In this document: positions 22,724 through 33,775 of the stretch, in pieces
Layout of the letters: each line of letters begins with the position of its first letter
Numbering within the stretch: the stretch's first letter is position 1
NCBI GenBank assembly: GCA_002286855.1
Contig: NRSV01000084.1
Span: 46,892 to 110,891 of the forward strand
Length of the DNA stretch: 64,000 nt
Direction: 5' to 3'
DNA from: Bipolaris cookei
Taxonomy: Eukaryota > Ascomycota > Dothideomycetes > Pleosporales > Pleosporaceae
The notes under the pieces: model-generated
The model's input: only the letters and a program-made list of their open reading frames with translations
Databases searched by the model: none
What the model was told of the DNA's origin: nothing
Made by a program: the position numbers and the translations under genes

Positions 22724-23961
22724 TTGCCTATCACGCCCAACCACGAACACAAGCCCCACGTTGACCATGCCGGCTTCTCCAACTATCACCGCGACACCCA
22801 CAAAAAAAGAGAAATACGTTCTTGTTAAAATTTAGATTGTATCATTATTTTTCACAACCGGAAATAACATGTATAGAATGGCGAGACAGTCGCACTGGAC
22901 TTGTTTGTGTACTTGTACATACATATGTACAGTCTTTTATTTATTCCTCCAATATCTTTTCCTACTTACTACCCCTCATCTATCCCTTCATAATTTTCTC
23001 TTTCACTTACGAGTAAGAATGCTGCCTGTTATGGCGCCCCAAAAATGTTTCGGATCTGTTCTTGTAATACATTCACCACAAAAATTGTCTTAGTAGATTT
23101 TACAATCGAACAGAAGTATTATATGCTTGCTTAAACTACTTTTTCCCCATCAATCTGATAATCTGTGTGTTCCTCATTGAGGCAATCCAGCTCATCACGA
23201 ACAACGGCAAAAAAGCAAGGACAAGCATGGAAAGCGTAATTTGAAAAAAGAAGTCATAACGTCTTGAATTTCCATATCAAAAAAAGTAACTTGCACATCC
23301 CTTCTTCAACACTCTACATACGTGCATGTTGCACTCCCGACAGCCGTTTAAGTCATGTCGACTCCCATCTTTCTTTTCCAACATTTGGCGACGAAAAAAG
23401 ACAATGGGTTTGTCCTGCCCTCACCTCCCCCTCAAGCGCTACTATGGCTATGCCGCGTCTTTCTCTCTCTTTCTCTCTCTTCCTTCGCTGCGCTGTCGCC
23501 CATATAGTACAAAGAACAGATTATGTGACCCAGGTGGAATATCTGAGCGAACAAACAGCGCGCAAATAACAAAACCAAACAGATAACAATAACAATAGAG
23601 TAGTTATGTGAATAGAGCACAAACACACAAAAACGACAAAGATGCCCCATACACCACAAAGATGAGACGAGAGAGAAAAAAATTTGCGCAAAAGACAGAT
23701 AAGAACGATAACAGCCAAACGAACAACGCACTCTACCCAAGAAAAAAGCTGGAAAAGGGGTAATAAATGGGGAGAGATCTAACGCCGATGAAGGACTGCT
23801 TTGAGAAGCAAAAAAGGGGGCAACGCCGCGCTATACAAGAGGTAGAGGATGCGATAAACGTAGCGGAGCCATGAAGGGTCGCGAACAAGCAATGCAAATA
23901 CACAAATAGAAGACCAAGAGGGGAGAGGGAGAGGCAAAAAGAAGAGGAAGAACAAGGCTAA
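22724..23961. other. Convergent 3' region
   Basis: About 1.2 kb between the converging aminomutase-like and PtaB genes. The sequence is A/T- and purine-rich with CTCTCTTTCTCTCTC near 23463-23480 and no recognisable gene. It probably holds long 3' UTRs. Confidence 0.45.
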
Positions 23962-26575
23962 TTAGTTGCCTGCCTTCATCCTCTTATTGCCTCCGACTCT
24001 TGGACTCTGCTTGACTTTTGCTGCGCCATTCATTTCTCCGCCGTCATCCATTTCCATCTTTACCGTACTTCGCCGCCGTTTGTTGTTCATGTTCGGCGAT
24101 GTGTTGACGCTCATTGTGTGCGAGCTGGTGCTTTGCTGCTTCATCATAGGCTGCGAATGAGGTGATGGCGTATGGTTGAAATGAGGCGACCCACTCGATC
24201 CATTAGGAAGCAATGAGTTCTGCATCGCAGGCGACATGAACATTTGGCCGGGTTGGCCAGGTCCTGAGGGTCGTGCTCCTGGTGGCATATTAGGCTGCAT
24301 ACCTTGACCAGACTGCTGTCCTTGATTTGGACCCTGTGGGCCTTGCAGCATTTGGTTGTTGGACATGGTTGCATTCCAGGACTCGAGAGCCTCGCTTGGT
24401 TTCATGTGGGGGTTCTCGAGATAGTGTGCCATCAAGCTAGTCATGTGATTCATAGGCTCGTATATCTAGTCTTGTCAGTGTCAATTTCAATGGAAACAAT
24501 GCAATGCGTAGTCTTACCTCGAGATAATTCTGCAAGCCGTGCGGTAAGCCATAGTCTGTAGCACCGGCACTAATCAATTTGTTGAGTGGTAGATACGGCT
24601 CTGGTGGTTCTTGTCCGGCTCGTTGTAGTGCTTGTTTCTTGTTCTTCATCCTTGGAGACTGGGTCGGGTTCATTTGATTAGGCGATGGCTGGACGAACTT
24701 TTGTCTTAGAGCGTTGAGCGGCAGGAATTGTTCGTGACCGGAGCCATCGAACATTAACCATTCCATCTTCTCTGACCCAGACCAAAAGGCAGTCAGCTTG
24801 CCATGATAGACGACCTGACACGAGTTTTTGTACGTGTAAATTAACTTGGCTCGGTCACAAGTGACCTTGATCTCATTAGGCCCAACCTTCTCGTTGGCTC
24901 CATCCAAGGTGATCTGCAGATTTGTGACGTCGGTATTGAAGAGAGTGTAGAAGTACCGCGGTAGCGCAGCGTATACAATCTCAAACTGCTTGGTTCTCTC
25001 TGTACTTGACGAGCAGACCACGTGAATGAAAGATCCAGTTTCCATGAAGAACTTGTCCACGAAGGCCTGCCATCTCTCCACGTTGTTGTTCTTCTTGTTC
25101 TCTTCAGATGCCACGTCGAACCTTCCTATTTGATCGGTAAAGTTCAACAACTTCAGCGTACCCTGGCCAAGAGCATGCTTGTTCTGTTGCATCAATGCCA
25201 TGTTACGAGCGTGATTTTGCTGTGCGTTTGCTTGAGCCTGGGCCTGAGCTTGTTGCATTAACGCTGGATTCCGTACTTGCAGGGTCGCTTGCTGGGGTAG
25301 ATTAGGCGGTTGAGTGGGAGCAGGAGTCTGCTGTTGCGCTGCCGGACCGGACTGTGGCTGTTGTTGTTGTTGAGGTGGCTGTGGTTGCTGCTGTTGTGGT
25401 TGTTGTTGCTGCTGAGCCTGTTGCTGAGCTTGCTGCTGTTGCTGAGCCTGCTGCTGAGCCTGTTGTTGTTGAGCCTGTTGAGCCTGTTGCTGCTGAGCCT
25501 GCTGCTGAGCCTGCTGCTGAGCCTGTTGTTGTTGCTGCTGCTGCTGCTGCTGAGCCTGTTGTTGTTGCTGCTGGGCCTGTTGCTGGGCTTGCTGCTGAGC
25601 CTGTTGCTGTTGCTGTGCTTGTTGAGCCTGCTGAGCCTGCTGCTGGACTTGCTGTTGCTGCTGTTGATGTTGTTGTTGCTGTTGTTGGAGTTGTTGCTGT
25701 TGCTGCTGCTGCGGTGGTGGCTGCGGTTGCTGCTGAGGTGTGGGCTGGGGAGCTGGTGAAGACTGCCCCTGGTGGCTTCCTATTGCTGAAGGGGGACGAA
25801 GAGGGCCTTGCTGGGGCTGCGAAGTCTGCTGGGGCCCTTGGTTTCCTCCCTGACTGTGGTTGCTTGACTGTGATTGAGCATGTTGCATGGCAATGGCCTG
25901 TTGTTGTTGCATCTGCTGGTGCTGCTGAGCTTGTTGATGGGCCTGTGCCATGGCGGCCTGATGTTGTGGCCCTCCAGGCTGTCCCATTTGCTGCTGCTGT
26001 TGGAGCAGGTGTGGCGGAAGATTGACAAAAGGACCCTGGCCTAGCTGTCCGTTGCGCATGGCCTGCAACTGCTGTGCTTGGGCTGGGTTCATGTTTGCCA
26101 TGGGATTTTGGAAACCCATGCCCATGTTACCTTGTTGGTGAGCAAGCATTGCTGCTTGTTGCTGCTGCTGGCGATGCATAAACGCTTGCTGAGCAGTCCT
26201 CTGCTGTTGCATGAGTGCGGGATTCACTGCAGCTCTTGTCAGCCAATCTTCAATGTGGAATGTAGCAGGTGGGGGATATTTACTCATTTGATGTTGTTGC
26301 TGTTGCTGTTGCTGCTGCTGAGGAAACATGTGGGCTTGCTGAGGCTGCAAGTGTGAGAGGGCGTGGGCATTTGGCCCTCCCATGCCGCCAGGCTGCATGC
26401 CGCCCATCATAGGCCCTGCCTGACTAACAGGACCATTGGGACCTGAGACGTGTTGCATACCCGGCGGCATTCCAGGTTGTCCAGGGTTTGGACCTGGGCC
26501 TCCCATGCCTGGGTGCGCATGAGGCATGCCCTGCGGGTGCATGCCACCATTGTGTGGATAGCTTGTGGTCATCAT
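23962..26575 (-). CDS. ptaB: LIM-domain-binding transcriptional co-regulator PtaB/Mfg1
   Basis: Two exons (24518-26575, 23962-24465; 52-nt intron) give 853 aa. Residues about 1-470 are Met/Gly/Pro- and above all Gln-rich. The LIM-domain-binding (LDB/Chip) domain follows at about 475-690: LKLLNFTDQIGRFDVASEE, WQAFVDKFFMETGSFIHV, LQITLDGANEKVGPNEIKVTCDRAKLIYTYKN and VYHGKLTAFWSGSEKMEWL. It closes with YEPMNHMTSLMAHYLENPHMKPSEAL across the intron. The tail has a basic KRRRSTVKMEMDD nuclear-type signal. Homologues PtaB (Aspergillus) and Mfg1 (yeasts) partner with Som1/Flo8-type factors to control adhesion, hyphal growth and biofilm. The long 5' region fits a heavily regulated gene. Confidence 0.88.
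25354..25735. repeat. CAG/CAA-rich tract coding poly-Gln with QQQA periodicity
   Basis: This tract inside ptaB codes for residues about 281-408, almost only Gln with Ala every three to five positions (QQQAQQQAQQ type). On the plus strand it reads as TTG/CTG/GCC triplets. Mixed CAG and CAA codons argue for selection on the protein or repeat stabilisation. Length polymorphism between strains is expected. Confidence 0.85.
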
Positions 26576-29038
26576 CTTGGTATGTCTTTAATGTGGACAG
26601 GGGCCTCGCAGTTGCAGAAGAGGGCCTAGGAATACGGGGTACGCGCAGTGAGAAGCTCGGAATACAGGATAGCAAAGTATGGATAGAGTGACGGAGTGGA
26701 TAGCAAGATGGACAAAGCAACGCTACTGGTCCTGGGTCATACGTGCTCTGGGGGTCGCGTCAAAGGTGTCGTAGGGCGTGATGGGTCAGAGGCGTTGAGT
26801 GACAGTGCAGTAGTCTCAAGGGAGTGCGAATGGAAGACACGGTGCCGAGATGTGGCAGGGTGATGGGGTGTCCGCGCCGAAGTCGCGATGGGCGCGATGG
26901 AGGCCGCTCGGGCGGCGGTCGGTCCTAGGCGAAAATGCAGGCGACAAGGCGAGAGGAGCAAGTATCGTCGCGCAGGAGTGTAGCGCGATACTCACGAAGG
27001 AGAGGCAGTAGCGTTAATGTATGCTGCCAGAGCTGGCGCGGTGTCGTGTTCGGTGATATCGTGTCGCATCCGTCCCGCCAGCACAGCAGTGGAGCGGGAA
27101 CGAGAGGGAGAGAGGCGGTACGAGGGCAGCAATGGGCGTGGCGGCGATTCTGTCTATGCACGTCGTGTTATGCGACGGTGCATCTGGTGTAGGCTTGGAT
27201 GTTTGGATCCAGGGCCAGGGACGGTGCCAGGGACGCGGGCGTCGAGTGGTGGAGTTCTGGTGTGGTGAGAGGTGATGGGCGCATGGCCTCGCCGAAGATC
27301 AGCGCTGGTTAGGGGGCCGTTTCGGTATCGCGCGAAAAGCTGCGTGGCTGGGCACCCAATCTATCCGGCCACCAGTGCAGTCAGGCTTCAGAGGCAGAGA
27401 GAGGGCGCACTGGCACTGGCACTGGCACAATCAAAACGACGGCACCGCACGGCTGCTTGCGTCTCGTCGTCTGCTGATGTAGGCCGGTGTGTGCGATAAT
27501 GGCCTCTTCACCGGCACGCCGCTGCCTCGCTGTCACCCTCTTCTCTCATGACGCCTGCTAATTCTCCCGCTTACTGCTTCCAGTCCATCACGTGACTCAA
27601 GAAATCTTGGCACGCTAGTTGTGCGTCGTACTTTTCTTCCCTCGCAACCTCAGTCTTTTCTCGCCCACACTCTCGCCCTGCTTCTCTGCGCTGCGCAGCG
27701 TATGGCTTGCATGCGTATGCGCATAACCACTGGCTCCGGGCTGCGACGTGCAATATCACGAGGCCCCGGAGCCAGCCTCTATGCATAATGTAAGTTGTCT
27801 CCTTTTTTCTTTGCTTTTTTGGAGTGATTATAGCCTCAGCAACTTCTTTTCCATACCGATTCGACCCTGAAGAAAGCGGAGCTGTCCGGGTGCCTTCGCA
27901 GGGCGCCTGCTACTTGCCAGTACTGTCGTCTGACCTTCCCCAATCTTATCGAACAATTTAGCTTTCTCTCCTTGTCCGATTGCTAACATTGCTAAGTTTA
28001 GAGTTCGCCTTGATTATCCCGACATATGTCGGCCCTTGATGCTGACTGGCCAGCATCCACCCTCATACACCAGACGCTTGGTGCGACACGGCGCCCTTGC
28101 GGTCAGCGCAAAGCCTAATGGGAATAATGTACACATACATAATGCATCACCACTCTGTTGTGTATCTGGTCTCGCTGCAATTCTCAAAGGTCGGTTAACC
28201 CATTTTTGTACGCCTTTCACTCGCCCCCTTCATGATGAAACATTTCCACATTCGCAGTTTCCACGCTAGCCATCAATTGAACCTACAACCGATGGGCAAT
28301 GAGCGCGAATACCTTCCTTGGATGTCTGATCCTTCAACCTATTCTGTCCCGTACTTGTTCAAACCTTTTTGCGCAACGACTGACAAGAATCAACAGACTT
28401 TGTGCATTAGTTCTTGAAGAATATTGCTTAATCTGATGGATATCAGCTGGCTCGGAACGTATATAGATATGTAGTAATTATATTTATTGTTGCAGTGCAA
28501 GCTCGGAATTATGTACACATCCATCTGGTGACGTGACGTCGGCTATCGACAGCTCCCTGTCACGTCCGATGGCAGGCACTGGCTATACTAGATGCTAAAC
28601 CCAGGCCTGTGACCGTGGGCACTGCATTCCCATCTCATGTGACCTTGATCCCAGTTACAGCTACGCAGGTAGCTCACTAGGAGTTTCTTTTTGAGCGCGA
28701 GCCCATGTTAGCACATGCCTGTCGAACCGGATGCATGTCCGCAGATATCATAAACTATGCCACCGTGAATACTACTGAAGCTGTAGAGTAAAATCACGAT
28801 GGCATGCTTCGGCATGTATGTATCTGCAGCCATTGTGAAGTGCCAAGCGCTAACAGCCCCCCCCGGCGTCATCTGTCGCATAACGCTAGAGCACCCTGGT
28901 CAGAGCTTCCAACCCACTTCGACGGCTTGACCTTCAACTTCGTCACCCAAAAGATCTCCGAGGCTACAGACCGACCGCGGCCCTCGAATCAATCCCGAGC
29001 GATACTACATCTTGAACAAACCGCTCACCACCGCCATC
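26576..29038. promoter_or_regulatory. Long divergent promoter region ptaB / VMA2
   Basis: 2.46 kb separate the two divergent starts, the longest gene-free stretch in the GC-rich part of the window. Only unsupported frames below 90 codons are present on either strand. A short CTGGCA triplication lies near 27410-27430. Long leaders and large upstream regions are common for fungal developmental regulators such as ptaB; much of this may be its 5' UTR. Confidence 0.4.
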
Positions 29039-30928
29039 ATGCCTGAAGTAGTGGATCCCCGCATGATTTCGGTGACGCCTAGAATACGATACAACACCAT
29101 CGGCGGCGTAAACGGTCCACTCGTCATTCTCGACAATGTATGTGGCTCGGAAGCACAGCGACACATGAAAAGAAGCTTATACATGTGGCGGACAGGTCAA
29201 ATTCCCGCGATACAACGAGATTGTATCTCTGACGCTGCCTGATGGCACTGAGCGCTCTGGCCAAGTCCTCGAAGCTCGAGGTAAGCTACCCCAGATATCG
29301 AACTTGTAGGTATGATGCTGATCCAAGCTGCAGGTAATCGCGCCGTAGTTCAGGTACACTTTGAAAAACTGAAGTCGCGCGACAACTTTTTCTGACTGCG
29401 ACACAGGTCTTCGAGGGTACATCCGGTATCGACGTTCAGAAGGTCATTACACCCACCTCCCACAGAGGATGATAGCTGACTGTCGCAGACCAAAGTCGAG
29501 TTCACTGGACACAGCCTGAAGCTCGGTGTGTCCGAGGACATGCTGGGTCGTATTTTCGATGGTTCAGGAAAGCCCATTGACAAGGGCCCCAAGGTCCTCG
29601 CTGAGGATTACCTCGACATCAACGGCAGTCCCATCAACCCATACTCTCGAGTATGTATCCAGTCCGTATCTGTTGTATTTTGCGACTGACTGTGTTCCAG
29701 GTGTACCCCGAAGAGATGATCTCTACTGGTATCTCTGCCATTGACACAATGAACTCTATTGCTCGTGGCCAGAAGATTCCCATCTTCTCCTCCTCCGGTC
29801 TTCCTCACAACGAAATCGCTGCGCAGATTTGTAGACAAGCTGGCCTAGTCGGAAAGCCTACCAAGGGCGTACACGACGACCACGACGACAACTTCTCCAT
29901 TGTCTTCGGTGCCATGGGTGTGAACTTGGAGACGAGCCGCTTCTTCACTCGTGACTTCGAGGAGAACGGCAGTATGGAGCGTGTCACATTGTTCCTCAAC
30001 TTGGCAAACGACCCTACGTAAGCGCCCGACACTCTTGCAACCCTTGCTTCTAGCTAACCCAGCATAGTATTGAGCGTATTATTACTCCTCGTCTCGCTCT
30101 TACGACCGCCGAATACTACGCCTACCAGCTCGAGAAGCACGTATTGGTCATTCTTACCGATTTGTCTTCCTATTGCGATGCGCTGCGTGAAGTCTCGGCT
30201 GCCAGAGAAGAAGTCCCCGGTCGACGTGGTTACCCCGGTTACATGTACACTGATTTGTCCACCATCTACGAGCGCGCAGGACGTGTCGAAGGCCGCAACG
30301 GATCAATTACCCAGATTCCCATTCTGACTATGCCCAACGATGGTGTGTATTGCAATATCATGAGCACGGCTGCGTACTGACAATAACAGACATCACACAT
30401 CCCATTCCTGACTTGACTGGTTACATTACCGAGGGTCAGATCTTCATTGATCGTCAACTCGACAACAAGGGTATCTACCCTCCTATCAACGTCCTCCCAT
30501 CGCTTTCTCGTCTTATGAAGTCTGCCATTGGTGAGGGCCGCACACGGAAAGACCACGGTGATGTTTCCAACCAGCTTTACGCAAAGTACGCCATTGGTCG
30601 TGACGCCGCAGCCATGAAGGCAGTCGTTGGAGAGGAAGCCTTGTCTTCCGAAGACAAGCTATCCCTCGAGTTCCTCGAGAAGTTTGAGCGTTCCTTCATT
30701 GCTCAGGGTGCTTATGAATCTCGTTCCATTCACGAGTCTCTCGACCTAGCATGGTCGCTACTCCGCATCTACCCCAAGGAACTTCTCAACCGTATCCCAG
30801 CCAAGGTTCTTGACCAGTACTACCAGAGGAGTCGTGGTAGTGCTGATGGCGACAAGAAGAAGAGCAACAAGGACACTAAGGACAACTCTGGTGAAGGCCA
30901 GCAGGGCGATAACTTAATCGATGTTTAA
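29039..30928 (+). CDS. VMA2: V-type H+-ATPase subunit B
   Basis: Eight exons (29039-29137, 29196-29280, 29334-29353, 29407-29442, 29489-29650, 29701-30017, 30068-30342, 30390-30928) join in frame to 510 aa. The product matches subunit B throughout: RIRYNTIGGVNGPLVILDNVKFPRYNEI, VFEGTSGIDV, DMLGRIFDGSGKPIDKGP, YPEEMISTGISAIDTMNSIARGQKIPIFSSSGLPHNEIAAQICRQ, and HPIPDLTGYITEGQI. Subunit B forms the V1 hexamer with subunit A and contributes the non-catalytic nucleotide sites. Exons three and four are only 20 and 36 nt. The C-terminus is Lys/Asp-rich and variable, as in other fungi. All introns are about 46-58 nt. Confidence 0.94.
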
Positions 30929-32289
30929 GCAGGTAGTATGGTGTGTGTTTGAGTCATGCAACGATGATCTGGTTTGCTAAGCGCCCAAGCGATTGCGAGA
31001 TACTATATTAAATACATGAACGTATTGAATCTGAGTTGGTTGTCGTGCTTCGGTATGAGAGAGTAAGTTCTTGACAAATAATGCTAGGTATGATGGGGTA
31101 CTCTTCTTGGTGATGACGAAGACTCCAACGCTGTTGATACCTTTTCACTATATAACTACTAAATCACAGTTCTCATATTAGAGTATGAAACTACATTTGC
31201 CTTCCATATTTTTATGTTGTCAATGACTCATATGCGGATCTTGCTGAATGGTATCCTTACTCTTTCTACAATAGAACATCGAATGAGCTAGAAGCATGCG
31301 ATGGTTTTTGAAGCCATCATCTCAATTGCTCTACAATATCGTGATATGTATACCCTCTACCCGGTGAGGATTACGGATTGGCAATGCGATCCTTTTTACC
31401 ATCTCGAGTCTATAGTCTTCACTGCTCACTTTCTCCAACGGCAAATGACGCAAACGTCCATTTGTTCACTATCGCCGCTCCCAAGCCGAGCTCGTGTTTT
31501 GATCACACATCACCACACAACTTTTCACTTCGACAACCACAAATTCTCACCACCTGAACGAATACCGATCTCCACTACTGACACTTGCTGACACTGCTGA
31601 CCCTTCAGCCGCTACTACAACAAGATAGTAGCTTCCACACCAGAGACCTCTGAAACCAGAAAGCAGAGAAAATGGCAGTCAGGTAGGTACACACCCTCTA
31701 CATTCCCTGTTGCGGCCACCACCGCGTTTGATTTTCTGTTCTGGGCGATTCGAGCGTTTCCTGCTTGTTTGTTTTTTGAAGGAGGTAAGGGGGGAGAGAG
31801 TTTACAGAGGGCTAGGACAGGAACTAAACCGTCATGAATTGGGTGGTTCCGCAACCGACAGTCAGGTTTGGCTGGCTGAGGCTCATGGGCGATAGAATCT
31901 GGTGGCGAGGCGACTTGCAGGCGCTTGTAGGTTTCCCAAGACTGACAATGGAAAAGATCTTACTTACGAGTAGGCCACATCTGCCTATCGAATACGTTTC
32001 GCTTCAGCTACTATCCCGATATTTCAGCACTGAAGCTACAGATCAATGAGCACGAAGAAGGTTGCCTGAAGCCTTTGCATTCTTCATGAAATCATGGGCC
32101 TATGGGCGATCGACGCATACTATACATTCGTGTTCGTTGGGCAAAGCGACAATAAAGACACGAGTGTCTGAAAGATCGGGATTCAAGAAACTAAATACAA
32201 TTGGCTTCGAAAAGAAACCTATATGGGCTGCTGCTCCATTCTTTGGTGAGTATTTACTAATCTAAATACACAGATACCCTGTCTATAGC
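30929..32289. other. Intergenic; possible unplaced 5' exons of the next gene
   Basis: Contains the VMA2 3' UTR and the leader of the orphan gene that follows. An ATG in good context at 31672 followed by AG|GTAGGT, and an open frame at 31834-32049, could be upstream exons of that gene, but no combination joins it in frame convincingly. Confidence 0.35.
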
Positions 32290-32844
32290 ATGGGCTTCGC
32301 CCATAGTGTATCCCTGGAGGAGCAAGAGGGGATCTACCTGGATATGTGCGAGCAAAACGATCCCACATCGATGATTGAGAGGTTCGCTTTTGGAAGGGAA
32401 GATTCCTGGTACTTCCCTCCGGAGGCCATAGGCACAGAAGCCTATGACAAGAAGGGCTGGCACGAGCCAGAACGATACCCACACTTCACCGTGGAGCCGT
32501 GGTACATATTTCTCTAGTAAGCCATTTCTTGAAGCGTGTTCAACCCGAACTTGAACTTTGCCATGATTCGGGCTGATGCGTGCTTAGCGGTGAGTATAAG
32601 CGGGTGGTAACAGCCAATATCTACAAAGACTGGTCGGAGACGATAGAATGGGTAGCCGATGAGCGGTGGTGAGGATTTTAGTTTCCAAATGCGTCACCGG
32701 CTGCTGATTACTCCGTAGGTTACGCCGGTGCAAGAAGTATCGCGATCAGGATTACGTGATTTGGGATGTAAGTGCTAGTTGGTGCCTGTGAAGAACAATC
32801 AGCAAAATGTCTGACTCTAGCTAGACAAGATTATCGCGACCTGA
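32290..32844 (+). CDS. Small orphan multi-exon protein, function unknown
   Basis: Not recognised. Four exons (32290-32516, 32588-32668, 32719-32767, 32821-32844) join in frame to 126 aa. The introns are 71, 50 and 53 nt with GTAAGC, GTGAGG and GTAAGT donors; the last has a CTGAC branch site just before CTCTAG. The frame is supported only by these consistent splice sites. The peptide is acidic and aromatic, for example EDSWYFPPEAIGTEAYDKK, EPWYIFLYGEYKRVV and WSETIEWVADERWLRRCKKY, with no signal peptide or membrane span. The coding frame stays open upstream of 32290 (RYPVYS) to an AG at 32273, so one or more 5' exons may be missing. The last acceptor could also be four bases later, giving a longer tail. 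Confidence 0.5.
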
Positions 32845-33026
32845 CAATGTCACGGAGCCGCCTGGGGGAGCGCTCCCTTAATATGCCCTTCCTGTACGTC
32901 TTCGTTGTTTACGAACTCGTAGAGCACAATCTGCTCTGAAGTCTTGAACACCAATTGGACTTCTTTACTATATTTTCATCTTTTTATAGGCTGAAAATTT
33001 TTACTACAGCAACCCCCCAGTAACGC

Positions 33027-33494
33027 CTATTTCCTCCCGTCCGCTGGCGCCACGCCCTTCCCCTTCTCTTCCGGTGGAAGTACCAGCCTTCGTGCACCTC
33101 TTTCTCCTCCCGCGCCCCTCATAGTGTCTTCGGTATGTGTATAAAAACTCCCCAAAAGCCCCCACATTCTTTGCCTTAAGCCCTCAAACGGCTGTTCTCC
33201 TGGCCTTGGGTTCATCGGGTCCTTTCTGAAGTCGTGGAACAAGACACCATAAACGACGATGAAACTGATCAGACTCCACTGCACCACTTTGGTCCACTTG
33301 TTCCATAAAGGACGCTCAGACTTCAACTTTATGCGTCGCTTAAATTTGCGCTCGAACCGGAATTGCTGTTTTTCCGTCAGGGCGCGAAGGTTTGGCGGCC
33401 ATTTCTTCTTGACGTGGTACTTGTTGCGCGCAAAGTCAAAGGGCGGCAGTGTATTCTCATGGCGGCCAATGAGACGATTGATGAGGCGCAGCAT
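33027..33494 (-). CDS. Small single-pass membrane protein, conserved type, function unknown
   Basis: Single exon, 155 aa. The N-terminal half is strongly basic (KRRIKLKSERPLWNKWTKVV) and leads into one hydrophobic segment, WSLISFIVVYGVLF, at about residues 73-86. A Pro/Gly-rich acidic-to-basic tail follows. The opening MLRLINRLIGRHENTLPPFDF resembles that of short fungal proteins of unknown function. The basic-then-hydrophobic layout would suit a mitochondrial inner-membrane or assembly protein, but that is inference. It is divergent from leucyl-tRNA synthetase with 281 bp between the start codons. Confidence 0.72.
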   Translation of the reverse strand: MLRLINRLIGRHENTLPPFDFARNKYHVKKKWPPNLRALTEKQQFRFERKFKRRIKLKSERPLWNKWTKVVQWSLISFIVVYGVLFHDFRKDPMNPRPGEQPFEGLRQRMWGLLGSFYTHTEDTMRGAGGERGARRLVLPPEEKGKGVAPADGRK

Positions 33495-33775
33495 CTTGAC
33501 TGGCCTTGCCGATGCGATGGCGGCGGGATGTTGGCTTATGCGACTGATTTTCGAGCGACGCAGATTTTTGGATGTATCTCGATCGTCAACTGACGCTCTT
33601 TACAAAAGCGCGCACGGTCCGAGCCCGCCCCATAAAAACCGCACTCTTGGCATTCATCCCGCACTCGGATTTCCTACCGGATGACTCCATCACAAACAAA
33701 CTCGCCTCCGCCACCACCAACCACTTTTTCTTTTCTCTTCTTACGCTCCCTATTTCGTTTCCTGGAAAACTGGTC

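Noticed and set aside
25310..26025. Leu- and Val/Ala-rich plus-strand frames opposite ptaB
   Set aside because: They are antisense readings of the CAG/CAA repeat and stay open only because of repeat composition.
31834..32049. 72-codon plus-strand frame (VRFGWLRLMGDRIWW...)
   Set aside because: Could follow a possible ATGGCAGTC exon at 31672, but it cannot be joined in frame to the downstream orphan gene and has no known motif.
33572..33775. Upstream in-frame start of leucyl-tRNA synthetase
   Set aside because: Would add 68 residues without similarity and leave 77 bp to the divergent gene; the downstream ATG fits the cytosolic enzyme.
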